A stretch of 29,090 nucleotides of DNA, taken from positions 631,301-660,390 of the forward strand of contig BFEA01000296.1 in NCBI GenBank assembly GCA_003427395.1. Reading direction: 5' to 3'. This document shows, piece by piece, positions 1 to 9,546 of the stretch (its first letter is position 1; each line of letters begins with the position of its first letter). The notes below the pieces were generated by a model. That model was not told the DNA's origin. It ran no database searches and saw only the letters and a program-made list of their open reading frames with translations. The DNA comes from Chara braunii. Its lineage: Eukaryota > Streptophyta > Charophyceae > Charales > Characeae. The translations under genes and the position numbers were made by a program.

Positions 1-328
1 TATACAAGCCAGGAAACGGGCCCGGCGTCCCTTACAAAAAGGATGAGTGGGCTACCCCATCGAGCGTGGCATCACCGGCCAGGTTCGAGAGGGTGTCCAC
101 TGTGGCAGCTATTCAAAAAGATGTCCTCCGTAGTAAAAAGCAAAAGAAAAAACGTACTGTCCTTCGAAGTAAAAACAAAAGAAAAAACATACTTTCCAAA
201 TCCCATTACTCCTAGTAGAGCACCGTCGAGCCGGCGAACTGATCTGAGTACTAGTAAAAATTCGGTCTAACTACCAAGTGCTACTAAGTCCTACTGAAGT
301 TACAATCCTTTAAAACTGTATAGGAATC
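1..328. repeat. A-rich flank with 36-bp tandem duplication
   Basis: No gene is supported here. Positions 123-158 and 159-193 are two neighbouring copies of a ~36-bp unit (CCTCCGTAGTAAAAAGCAAA versus CCTTCGAAGTAAAAACAAAA, each continuing into AGAAAAAAC and TACT). The stretch lies just past the stop codon of the minus-strand LINE and may be its 3' untranslated end or flanking DNA. No clear poly(A) tail or target duplication marks the boundary. Confidence 0.5.
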
Positions 329-2160
329 TCAAAGAAAAAAGGATGAGAACACCAACTGCGGTGGTCGCTGTTGCCTATCCTGAATCCGAAACAAATCCGG
401 GAACCTTTGCCAATGCTGCAGAAACTGCCTCAGGGGTCTCGGTGCATATCCCCTGTTCTGCACTCTCATGGACCAATCGGTGGCCACCATCTGTTTGATC
501 GAAAATTTCACTTCCGCACGAATCATAGGCAGAGTCAGTCTCTCCCCCCTCCTGATCGCTGAGTTCCGCAATGTCCACAAGGTCCAGAGGATGGCTCCCC
601 TCAAGCACTCCTCCGGGTACGCAAGGGGTTCCTTCCCATTTGGTCTCCGGGCCACTGCACCAAGTAACACATACTCGTCGCCCCATCTAGTGCCATGGTG
701 GGGGACAGGCACCGTTCCCGATCTCCACCATTCCAATAGCTGCCTTGAGAGCTCGCAATGCAGACACATGTGTTGCAAATCCTCAATCCTCATTCCTGAG
801 CATAGAATGCATAGCGGGCTGGCCTTGGTTGTTCTTCTTGCACACCATTGTGCTGTCGGAACAGCCAAATGTGCCATCAGCCAAAGAAAGCTCGCCTGTT
901 TTACCACTGGCAGGTCCATCAACAATTTCCAGTAACCCGAGAAACTTTGTGAGAGTCTGGGAAGAGAATCCTGGATCCATTGTGTAGACATCCATCTTTT
1001 GGCTACCACCCAATTCACATCCACCTTCTGATGTGCGAGGCGGTACCCAAGCTTCGTTGTGTATTGATACAGCGGGACAATTTTGTGCTGCCTTGTGTCA
1101 GCAGTCCATCCCCAATCTCTAGGGTCCAACGGTAGCTGGTAAGAAGGCACTGCCAGGGCAAAAGGGCGCACATAATCTGAATAATCCAATACACAGACCG
1201 GTGTAAGGTCTGACAACTGCGGGAGCGGCAGAGGTTGCTGAGCTTCCACCAGCGGGGGGCCCAAAGAATGCATTGCTTGCTGCGTCTCCCATGTCGTTGC
1301 TTCCATATGTGTGGCATGCACCTGTTCGATTTTCCACAGGTTCATCGGACTGTGGTCTTCTGTTTTCTTGTACCAGCATCCTGGGTACAGAGCGAGGCCA
1401 TTCTTGAGACACTGGATCCAGCGCTCCGGTGTCGCCTGCTGGAGAAGGGTGAGGTGCTCTCTCTGGTGCCACAACCCAGTGAGAGTATGTGCAAGTGTTT
1501 CAAACGGTTTCCAGTCCTTCTCGTGAATATCCCAGATAGCTTGCAATGTTCCCAGTCCTCTATCCATCCAAGAATCCCCGAATGGCCCCCTGCCTAAGCA
1601 AGGGAAGGGAACCCCTGCGTGAGTGAGAATCGATGGGTTATCAAACAATGGTTGAGTGAGAATTATGTCTGCCGTCATGGGAGGGGGTATCAGCAAAGGC
1701 CAACATTTTGTCCATGCCTTCACTATCCCCGCCCAAATGCCTTGTGGCAGATGCTTTCTCAAGTAAGCCGGGTTTTGAATTGCTATCCAGAGACACCGCA
1801 GATCTGTCCAATCCCAGGCTGTGCGTAATGTATACTCCGCAAATTGTCTCCAAGGCACAAATGGTCCTTGTAAAATTGCCCAGGGAACCCATCTAGATAA
1901 CAACGCCGTGATTTGGCTGGCCGGNTCCAANATTGCCAGTCCTCCTGCTCTTTTCGGCTGTGTCACAACTTCCCAGGCTACCTTTGGCAGAAAAGCGGTT
2001 GTGGAGATGTCCTCTTTCCAAAGGTAGTGGGTAGCGAGAGTTTTAATGAGTCGTTGAGCCGGGTCATCGAGTTGGTGAAGCGCTCTTTGATACCAGATTG
2101 TCGAAAACACTGCGTTGTTCAAAACTAACGACCGACCGAACAAACTAACCCTTTCTGCCT
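329..2160 (-). pseudogene. LINE ORF2, C-terminal part with zinc-binding domain
   Basis: This continues the reverse transcriptase in the neighbouring frame. The true sequence starts at RVSLFGRSLVLNN, the thumb-side region after RT. The open frame extends back to 2293, but that first part overlaps the other frame and is not real. PKRAGGLA (about residue 113 of the 654-codon frame) fits the post-RT 'P..GGL' block. Near residues 484-513 lies a zf-RVT-like cluster with FLWLMAHLAVPTAQWC, then CILC and HMCLHC. In the family this region is thought to bind nucleic acid. The stop is at 329-331. The frameshift is a one-base difference in an AAAGGG run (plus strand CCCTTT, about 2150-2155), so it could be mutation or an assembly error. 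Confidence 0.9.
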
Positions 2161-4476
2161 CACCCACGGGGCGAGTGCTTTCTTTACTGTTTCTACTGCA
2201 GTCGATGCTTTTGTCATCAACTCTAGCATAAAAGAAACTCGGTGACCCAGTAATCGCTCGTGCTGTGCTGGCGTGACTATTTGTAATCCCCAATTTTGTG
2301 GTGGCAGGGCCTGCGGCGGGATCAGCAAAGATGATTTCTCCCAGTTCACTCTTGGTTGTGAAACTTGACAGAAAAGGGAGATCGTGATTTTTAGTGCTTG
2401 AAATGCTTCATCTTGGACCGGTATGAATGCCACTGAGTCATCTGCAAAGGACTCTGTTTTAAGAGAATCTCCTGATGGCAGCGGGAATCCTGGCACTTGC
2501 GGATCGGCTCTAATCATTGCNTGCATCACTTCTACGTAAATGAGGTACAAGTAGGGTGCCACTGGGCATCCCNGTCGCACTGACCGNCCCAAATGAATGG
2601 GAGTTGAGAGCTTNCCATTANTTGTTAGTCTAGANNTGGCCCCTGTATGCAATGCACGCACNNCACGTCTAAATCNCTCCCCAAAACCAAACACTGTCAT
2701 TGCTGCTTGGAGGAATTCCCACCCGACTCTATCATATGCCTTTTCTAAGTCGATCAGTAGTATNGCTGTATCAGACTCACCTGCAGAGACCAGTTCCATG
2801 ATCTGTTCTACTGTCATGATATTAAACAGAATTTGTCTATCTTTCAAAAAACCGGTCTGAGATGCATGTATCAGAGAAGGCAGCACCGGTTGCATTCTGT
2901 GAGCCAGGATTTTAGAAAGAAGTTTATACATGACCGGCATCAACGTTATCGGTCTCCAATTTCTGACATCTGCTCTGTCGCCTTTCTTGTAGATAAATGA
3001 CACCATTCCTGTGACCATTTCCGCCGGCGGAGTCGCCCCATCGAAAATAGACTGCAGTACCACAGTGAGCTCTGGCAGCAAGCGCATCTGATACTTCGTA
3101 AAAAACAGAAGAGGCAGGCCATCCTGACCAGGGACTTTGTGTGGCGGCAAGGCTGTTAATGCCTGTCGAACCTCTTCCATTTCTATTCGCCGATCCAGTT
3201 TCTGCGCCTGAGACGGGGACAACTTCGGTCCAATAGCTGCCCCCACTGTGTCCGCAAAGTCGTGCAACAGCTTTTGTTCCGTATGTTGTGCCTGTGACGC
3301 CCCATTGCCACGTTTTGCACAATAAGGCCACGTTTTGCACAATAAGGCCACGTTTTGCACAATGGCGGCCGTATCCATTGCCACTGGCTGATCNGCATCC
3401 CATGGATGACGCATGGANAGCATGAGGGAAGAAGAGTTTTTCCGCGTATGGCCCCGAAAAAAGGCCGCGCTCATTCTGTCGCCTCTTATCAACCATGAGA
3501 TTTTTTCCCGGTTTGCCGATTCTCTAAGCGCTGGTAATGTCAGCAATGTCGCTCGCTGTCTGAGCTCATCCAAGGCGCTCATCAAATCCTGTTCATCTAC
3601 TGGCTCCATAGAGGCTGTAGCTATTATGCCCGCCATCTCCGTGTGTATCCCAGTCAGCTCTGATCGTCTGAGGCCTGTCAACATCTTTTGGAGCATTTTA
3701 CCTCTTGCCAACACCGTCCTGAGGCCCCCAACCAACCAGGCAGCCGTACTCTGAAACAGATATCTAGAAGAAGCCCACTTGGGCCAGTATTCAGACATAA
3801 AATTTGCGAAATCTGGTGAAAGCACCACCCATTCTGGTAAAGAAATCCTATCATGGAACACTCGCACAGTGAGATTGCGGTAAAGTTCCAAGAAAACCGG
3901 GAGATGATCGGATCCTATCTGTCGTAATACTGTACAGTCACTCACCTGCGGTATCAGTTCATCCGGCACAAAGAACAAATCTATTCTACTTCTTGGAAGG
4001 TATTGTTGCTGCTGTCCACCTGTCACAAACCAAGTGTACGAACGGTCATATGGATGAAGCAATCTGTAGGCATCGGTGTACCCGTGGGTCTGAACAAAAG
4101 TTGCCAAGTGGGCTGCATCAGAAGACAACGGTGTAATCCGAATAGAATCCACCCCTGGAAGTTGCACCGTATTCCAGTCCCCTCCCAGAATGAGCTTATC
4201 AACATTCGGGAGGAGCGACGACAAAGTCTTGAAAAGATCTATTCTGAGAGGCTGGTAAGGCGGGGCATATATATTGAAAATCGCCCACTGTTCATCCCCA
4301 TTTTGAAAGCGGACCCACACCCAGCACCCCATATGATCCCAATAGTAATCTGTTACTTGAAAAGGGAAGGTTCTGGCCAACAATATAGCTACTCCCCCAC
4401 GAGTACCCTGCGCCGGGGCCCAATATTGGAGGCCAGACCACCAACCCATTTGCTCTGATATCGCTTCGTCATCCAA
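2125..4476 (-). pseudogene. LINE ORF2, endonuclease and reverse transcriptase part
   Basis: The protein would nick target DNA and copy element RNA by target-primed reverse transcription. The 783-codon open stretch begins just after a stop. Endonuclease motifs seen: GGVAIL (about residues 27-32), FNIYAP (67-72), LILGGDWN (95-102), SRIDLFF (163-169) and GSDHLPVF (188-195). RT motifs seen: KVPGQDGLP (447-455), NWRPITLM (506-513), QTGFLKDRQI (540-549), motif A LLIDLEKAYDRV (573-584), the GCP of motif B (636-638), and FADD of motif C (677-680) with both catalytic Asp. Just upstream in frame is LLLQ-stop-TKL, where the family has LLQET; the lost Glu codon (GAG to TAG, 4483-4485) is a metal-binding catalytic residue. 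Upstream again, QVAVKRDLLSRHELEIK lies in another frame, so there is a second lesion near 4510. Several codons contain N. The frame ends in a false tail at 2125 after the -1 shift near 2158. Confidence 0.93.
3307..3363. repeat. 20-bp unit, nearly three tandem copies, inside LINE
   Basis: Units GCCACGTTTTGCACAATAAG occupy 3307-3326 and 3327-3346, followed by 17 bases of a third copy (3347-3363). They sit between the endonuclease-side linker and the RT domain. Forty extra bases are not a multiple of three, yet the long frame stays open through all copies. Reading a single copy would lead out of the RT frame. Confidence 0.95.
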
Positions 4477-4571
4477 CTTGGTCTACTGCAGGAGTAGCAT
4501 ATGAATTCCTTTATTTCTAACTCATGTCTTGATAAGAGATCTCTTAACTGCTACTTGTCTCACGACCACAC

Positions 4572-4594
4572 CGCGTTAGCGCTGCGCTAACGCG
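4572..4594. repeat. Perfect 10-bp palindrome at LINE 5' edge
   Basis: CGCGTTAGCG (4572-4581) and CGCTAACGCG (4585-4594) are perfect inverted copies around CTG. The hairpin sits where recognisable endonuclease homology begins on the minus strand. Confidence 0.9.
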
Positions 4595-6112
4595 ACGCTC
4601 CGGGTCACGTCTGGGCGTTGGGGGCTCGCATTAGGGTTGGCGATAACAGTTGGCCTGTTGCTAAAACTTGACGTCGGGGGGCTATGGCGTTGCAGGGAAG
4701 GGCGCTGGGCGCTAGTGGGGCGCGCTGCTGGGACCTGGTCGGTCCTTGGACTTCCACGACGAGGACATTGCCATTTAGTGTTTTTTTTGCCATTTTGAAC
4801 TAAAAGTGTGACCCAGGAGCAGTTTCCCCTTTTTTTTTTTTGGTTCTAAGGAGGGAGCTTTTTAAAGGGTTTCCGACGCTGAGCCTTTCGAAATCTTTGG
4901 CCAAATTCTCACGTCACCATCATGATGGGGGTGTCTGGGATTCATGGGCCTCAATTCTCCGTTCTTTGGACCAAGATCTGTTCTAAATGCTGCTAACAGG
5001 ACCACCTGGCCTTGTTCACCTGAATTTTGGCTGCCTGGGCAGTACCCCCTTGCGGGGGGACTTCTTCCTTTGTTACTATAGGCGCCTGCTACTTGCAGTA
5101 TGCACGAAACAAGTTTGAGAGGTGCGATAGTGGTACTGCCTGAACGATGTCTGGTCTAGTTGCTACCTTTTCTGCCTGCTGCTCGTCAGTCGTGAAGTGT
5201 TGATCCCCACTGGACCCCCAGTTCATTTGTTTTATTTAGGCTGAGCACGTTCTCCTTGGTCTTTTGCCTCGGGAATTTCTGCTCTTGCGAGCATCAATGT
5301 TGCAACCGGTGTGACACCTCTGCCATCTCTACAACAGTTCCTGCTTGTGGCCTGGTCCTTGCACGGTTATGCAGGCGCGGGTTTTTTAAAGTGCTGGGCT
5401 GCGCTTCGTTCCTGGTCTCCTTTGCTACTTCCCTTTTCATTTCTGCTTCCCGCGCTCCTTTTTCGTCGTTCTTCTGTTTGAACCTCCTGCTCTCTTGGTC
5501 CTGGTCTGTCGCTTTTCTCAACCGCTAAGCCTTTCTATTTTGCTTCCTGTCACTTACGGTTTTCAAGACTTCTTATGACATGGCTCCGTTGCACGATCAC
5601 CTTCTTTCCCTCTCTCAGTTCAGATCTGTGCTTCTCTTCCCACCTGCCCCTGGCCCCTCTTTCCCTCCTTCCCTCTGCCTTTCTCTCCCTTGCTCTTTGT
5701 TAGGATACGTATGCTTTGGAGTTGGACGATGTGGAGAGAAGGGTTCTCTTGAGTTGTTATGATTGGTATTTAAGGAGCTTTGATCTTAGCCATGGTACGT
5801 GTTTCACGTCCCCTGATGATGGTGTCTCTGGCGGGCGCTTGAAACGATCGTAGGGACACCGTCAGTTTGGCACTTGTTTCATTTTTCATTTTAAAAAGGT
5901 GCCTGAGTTTTTCGCGTACTCGTGTCCATGGCTCTCCATTTTTGCTTTGTGTCTTTCTCGTTTTCATGCTCACACTTCACCTCCGCCCTCTCATGCTTGT
6001 TCATCTTCTTTTCGTAATTTCTTACTCATCTTCGTCTCGTTCTTCTCAATTCCGTCTTCTCATCTGCCATTTTTGGCCTTTACAGACTAGTCTGCATCAC
6101 CCTTCATCATCA
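4595..6112. other. No gene recognised; pyrimidine-rich on plus strand
   Basis: From about 5200 to 6100 the plus strand is strongly C/T-rich. The minus strand therefore reads in places as charged, lysine/glutamate-rich peptide (5294-5521 and 5770-5973). That could be decayed LINE ORF1 (such proteins are often charged coiled coils) upstream of the LINE. However, no zinc knuckle or other motif is seen, and composition alone explains the open frames. A short minus frame (4605-4793) just before the endonuclease also lacks recognisable motifs. Confidence 0.4.
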
Positions 6113-6152
6113 TCTATTGGTGGGGAGCAGCACCTGCCGTCCAGCGTCCCAT
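6113..6152 (-). mobile_element. LINE 3'-tail relic (short)
   Basis: TCTATTGGTGGGGAGCAGCA followed by CCTGCCGTCCAGCGTCCCAT matches the 3'-tail block at 6919-6974 and 8822-8855 in the same orientation, and its reverse complement at 26582-26634. Read on the minus strand it is the CCCCACCAATAGA core. No poly(A) is attached here. Confidence 0.55.
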
Positions 6153-6545
6153 TTACAAAGTATATAGACATAGGAAGGATATGTTATAGTACATGGCATG
6201 TTATGGCTGTAGAAGGATGCCGGTAGCATTGCATCACGTGGAGCACTTCTCAATGGCCTGGCTGACACTCACCACTGACAGTTTTTTTAAGATTGGAAGC
6301 CTGTCCACTCATCCTAAAAATAGATCAGGACTATGGCGATCGCAACCTATTTTTCGTTTTTAAAGAGGTCACTCGACTAACATCATGATTACGTTTGTCC
6401 CATTCCGTCAGATTTGAATTCTCTATTTGTTTACTCACAGTTACATATGTGTGCCATTCAGCAACATGGACAGGTTGGGGTGGCATTGTAAAACTATGGA
6501 CCTCGGTCCAGTACTCACCAAATGTGCAAAGGGAGAATGAATCTT
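6153..6545. other. No feature recognised
   Basis: Mixed-composition sequence with frequent stops in all frames. I see no coding motif, repeat or RNA gene. Confidence 0.4.
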
Positions 6546-6604
6546 CCGCTAGAACATGGAAAGATACACGGCCATGATTCTCCCGCTAGAACATGGAAAG
6601 ATAC
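6546..6604. repeat. Direct duplication of 22 bp, 37 bp apart
   Basis: CCGCTAGAACATGGAAAGAT followed by AC occurs at 6546-6567 and again at 6583-6604. Confidence 0.9.
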
Positions 6605-6645
6605 GAGGCCCTATGACCACTTGCTAGTTGCCAAATTCTCCGGGG

Positions 6646-6787
6646 AGCAAAGAGGATCATTGGATTAAGTGCATGAACTAGCAAAAGAGGATCATTGGAT
6701 TAAGTGCATGAACCTGGACAAGTTTTAAGCCGAGATGTAGAAAAGCAAATCGACTTTAGGGTGATTAATCCAATGATCCTCTTTGCT
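6646..6787. repeat. 34-bp tandem repeat plus inverted third copy
   Basis: Two adjacent copies begin AGCAAAGAGGATCATTGGAT (6646) and AGCAAAAGAGGATCATTGGA (6680), both continuing to AAGTGCATGAAC. The reverse complement, TTAATCCAATGATCCTCTTT then GCT, lies at 6765-6787. Copy 2 and the inverted copy could fold into a ~22-bp stem with a ~60-base loop. Confidence 0.9.
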
Positions 6788-6814
6788 AACCGTCGTCCCC
6801 CCAATTCAAAGCAC

Positions 6815-6818
<4 letters not shown>

Positions 6819-6859
<41 letters not shown>

Positions 6860-6974
6860 CACAAGGCACACCTAGGGATAATGGTGAAAGCATATACCAC
6901 TAGCTATCCCTGGATGTGCCTCCAGTCTATTGGTGGGGAGGATCACCTGCTGGAAACAGGGTCCAGCGTCCTAT
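6819..6974 (-). mobile_element. 5'-truncated LINE 3' end with poly(A) tail
   Basis: On the minus strand this begins near 6974 with the shared 3'-tail block (ACGCTGGACCCTGTTTCCAG, then CAGGTGATCCTCCCCACCAA and TAGACTGGAGG). It runs about 60 bases further and ends in a 37-base A tail, seen as T at 6819-6855 on the plus strand. A short element ending in A fits a 5'-truncated target-primed insertion. No clear target-site duplication was found. Confidence 0.7.
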
Positions 6975-7087
6975 GATCACAATCAATAATAAAATTAATT
7001 AAATACAGATAAAGAAAGAGCTAGAGCTGCCTCTTCAGTCTCTGAATCCTTAGACTCCCTAGGAACCCCCAAGTATGTCTTTCAGCA

Positions 7088-7198
7088 CTACAGTCTTCAC
7101 CCGAATAGAACGCCCGGTCATTATAGTTGCATTTGGTGCAACTTTCAGTCTAGATACAGTGATAATGATCGGCCGTTCTATTCGGGTGAAGACGGTAG
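7088..7198. repeat. Long hairpin, 37-bp arms
   Basis: Arms 7088-7124 and 7162-7198 are inverted copies with about three mismatches (left arm contains GTCTTCACCCGAATAGAACG, right arm CGTTCTATTCGGGTGAAGAC). The 37-base loop begins with a second perfect hairpin, AGTTGCA-TTTGG-TGCAACT (7125-7143). This could be a tiny foldback/MITE or a small-RNA precursor. No target duplication was seen. Confidence 0.85.
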
Positions 7199-7260
7199 CT
7201 ACCTCTGCCCTTCATTGAGATTTCTTGAATCCGTCGATGATCCTCTTCCAAACCAAACCA

Positions 7261-7457
7261 TTAAACCACCAGTACCTCGCTCAGCTATCCTCCCAGCACG
7301 CTGCGCGCCAAGTCCTGCCGAACCGCCGTCGCAATTTTCTTTTTCGTTTTGCCTGCGGCCTCCAGCCAATGCGGTCCGGCAGGCCGAAGCCCAAATGGCA
7401 CGGCGCGTATACGGGAAGCGCCGCGGCCGATAGCTGGGCCAGGTACTGGTGGTTTAA
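7261..7457. repeat. Inverted repeat, 29-bp arms
   Basis: Left arm 7261-7289 starts TTAAACCACCAGTACCTCGC. Right arm 7429-7457 ends AGGTACTGGTGGTTTAA. They differ at about three positions. The 140-base GC-rich interior is not strongly paired end to end. It is probably a small foldback element. Confidence 0.8.
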
Positions 7458-7743
7458 GCTCAGAAGGAGGAAATGGATCTGTGAAGAAGGTTGGACCCCT
7501 GAGGGTAGCCCCTGGTCGGAGTACGAAACAGTCCGTGAAGTTGAGCTGGAAGTCCCTTTTGAGGAGAGGTTCCTCCATCCCTTTCTCTCCTGGCCATGAC
7601 ACCTCCCCCAGACTACTCCCCCCAAAGCACCCTCATTTAGACTCAGAGTCTACCTGAGTCTACCAGGCTGGAAAGATCAGTTGCATATGCATTCATTATC
7701 ATGGTGCGTTATGTTCGGGGAAAGACGGTACTGGGACCTCACC

Positions 7744-7914
7744 CCTGGGGCCAGGTCCCACTAGCAGCGTTGAGTTTCCTCAATGCCTTGAATCTGGACG
7801 CGTTCGTGGAGATGTGAGGTTGAGAACTCAACGCGATTTCTGCACATATCCACAGACACGTCCAGATTCAGGCGTTCAGGAAACTCAACGCTGCTAGTGG
7901 GACCTGGCCCCTGG
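7744..7914. repeat. 171-bp near-perfect hairpin, ~72-bp arms
   Basis: Arms 7744-7816 and 7843-7914 pair almost throughout. Bases 7747-7780 match 7878-7911 perfectly over 34 bp (left arm begins GGGGCCAGGTCCCACTAGCA). The inner arm parts (GTGGAGATGTG / CACATATCCAC) have one mismatch. The loop carries GTTGAGAACTCAAC, itself a palindrome. A plant MIR-type precursor or a recent foldback element would both look like this. Confidence 0.9.
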
Positions 7915-8346
7915 TTTCTGCTTCAAATTCAAACGCGTGAATAAACAACGACATTAGCAGTGTTTGAAATCATGACTCACGGTGACCTATCCAAAAGGGA
8001 AAAAGTCTTATCTATCAATACTCATGGGTGCGCACGACTGGGCTTACACTGCAGTGCTGATCACTGGCAGGATATGCTACCTACAGTGGTGCCCAACAGC
8101 TCTAGTGTAAGGGCATAAACTCACAATACAACTTTTTTGACACGGTTCTGGACGTAATTGGCGTGAGATACACCCAGCACGAGCCCGTGTTGTGGTCAGA
8201 TACATCCGGGGAAGTCCCAGTTTGAGTATCATGGTCTAAGTTAACAGTCGTACACAGCATTGGGCCGTACTTCTCATGCAAGAATGATCATTTTTCGTTT
8301 AGCTTTTACTTTTTTTCAACCCCTTTCATTGTGGCCCTCCATTTCT
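7915..8346. other. No feature recognised
   Basis: Mixed unique-looking sequence after the long hairpin. No coding motif or repeat was found. Confidence 0.4.
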
Positions 8347-8504
8347 CTGCCTCACATTCGTACACCAACATTTATTTGGAAAATTTTATAAGCCCCCCCT
8401 GCGACAAAAACTTTATAAACCCCCCCGCGACAAAAACTTTATAAATCCCCCCTGCGACAAAAAATTTATAAATCCCACCTGCCTCACATTCGTACACCAA
8501 CATT
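8347..8504. repeat. 26-bp direct repeats bracketing a 26-27-bp tandem array
   Basis: CTGCCTCACATTCGTACACC plus AACATT occurs perfectly at 8347-8372 and 8479-8504. Between them, 8385-8478 holds about 3.5 units of TTTATAA-C(n)-GCGACAAAAAC, with starts at 8385, 8412, 8438 and 8465. Confidence 0.92.
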
Positions 8505-8783
8505 CACATTCGTCCCCAAACCGTCAGGCGACTCCGGCAGCCTGAGGCCCCAAAATCACTTTTCTTGTCATTTCTTTGCACCCTGCCGACCCCGCCGGAA
8601 TGTGTTTCACAGCGGTGCGGCAACCACAGGGGGGTCTATAACTTTTCCCAAATTCATTCAAACAGTCACCACTCTGCAGATCTACAACCACACACTACTC
8701 TCTTTTTTCTTTTTTTTTTTTAGAATAGTGTGAGGTTACAAATATGCAGAGAGAGAAAGTCCCCCTTCTGCCACTATCTCCTC

Positions 8784-8855
8784 TTTTTTTTTTTTTTTTG
8801 TTCTTTTTTGTTAATGCAACGATCTATTCGTGGGGAGCAGCAGCACGTCCTGCCT
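8784..8855 (-). mobile_element. LINE 3'-tail relic with A-rich end
   Basis: The plus strand reads TCTATTCGTGGGGAGCAGCA at 8824, matching the shared tail block. On the minus strand it is followed by runs of A (T at 8803-8808 and 8784-8799 on plus). Several more poly(T) runs lie nearby (8702-8721, 8902-8920). Confidence 0.5.
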
Positions 8856-9546
8856 CCATCCATCCAATCCTTACACGTCACAACGACTATGTGCCCACAA
8901 CTTTTTTTTTTTTTTTTTTTCCCTTACAAAGTTTATGCTTCCAGAATTAGGACTCAATGTGGCAGATGTCTTTCCATGTTATCTTCTTTCTCCGAACACA
9001 ACAACCCAATCTCGTGCTACTTTCTTCCGCCGAACATAATGACCACATCATCATGATTTTATGCATGTATACAAAGTATTGCGAAGTTAAACCCGATTCT
9101 AGTCCACTGGCAGATGGTATGAAGACTGTGGGTATTAATGGTGAGACTGTAAACATGATCCAATGCCACACTACTCCTAGCTGAGTTGGTATACCTGTGA
9201 ACTGTAGAAATACAGACCCGACTTGGGACCCAGATGCAATCAGATGAGCAGAACAAGTTACTGTAGTTTGTTTTCTTTTTTGTCCTTTTTTTAGGACATG
9301 GGAGAAAAAAGAGTAAATGTGGTGTGCATTACAGCCCTGCTGGAACCCCTTAACTCAAAGTCTCTGAGGGGCCAAAAAAAAAAAAAAAGTTGGTGTGCAA
9401 ATGGGCTCAGAGACAAGGGCAGCCCTTCATGATTCCAATATGATCACATTATGGACATAGCCACACCACTCCCTAAATGCGAAAAAGACAAAACCTATGG
9501 TTGCTGTATCTCCATGTTTTTGCCGAAGATACATGCTCCATTTTGC
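8856..9546. other. No gene recognised; homopolymer runs
   Basis: Poly(T) at 8902-8920 and poly(A) near 9374-9387 interrupt otherwise unremarkable sequence. Open frames are short and carry no recognisable motif. Confidence 0.4.

Larger units (their letters stand above)
329..4590 (-). mobile_element. LINE retrotransposon copy (EN-RT-zinc-binding), decayed
   Basis: On the minus strand one element can be read in order: apurinic-type endonuclease (about 4590-3890), linker, reverse transcriptase (about 3200-2100), and a long C-terminal part with a zinc-binding cluster (about 850-750). This order and the C-terminal CxxC...HxCxxC cluster are those of plant-type LINE ORF2. The copy is dead as it stands. 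A TAG replaces the catalytic endonuclease glutamate codon (4483-4485). Frames change near 4505-4516 and near 2155-2160. A 20-bp unit is triplicated at 3307-3363. About 15 single N bases lie between 1925 and 3418. The 5' part (ORF1, 5' UTR) is not recognisable, so the copy is probably truncated near 4.6 kb. The 3' end is not defined by a poly(A) tail. Confidence 0.93.

Noticed and set aside
5294-5973. Charged minus-strand frames as LINE ORF1
   Set aside because: The K/E/R richness follows from a pyrimidine-rich plus strand; no zinc knuckle or RRM-like motif was found, so it is only mentioned as a possibility.
8730-9056. 108-codon plus frame
   Set aside because: It is built on poly(T) runs (poly-Phe) and a LINE-tail relic.
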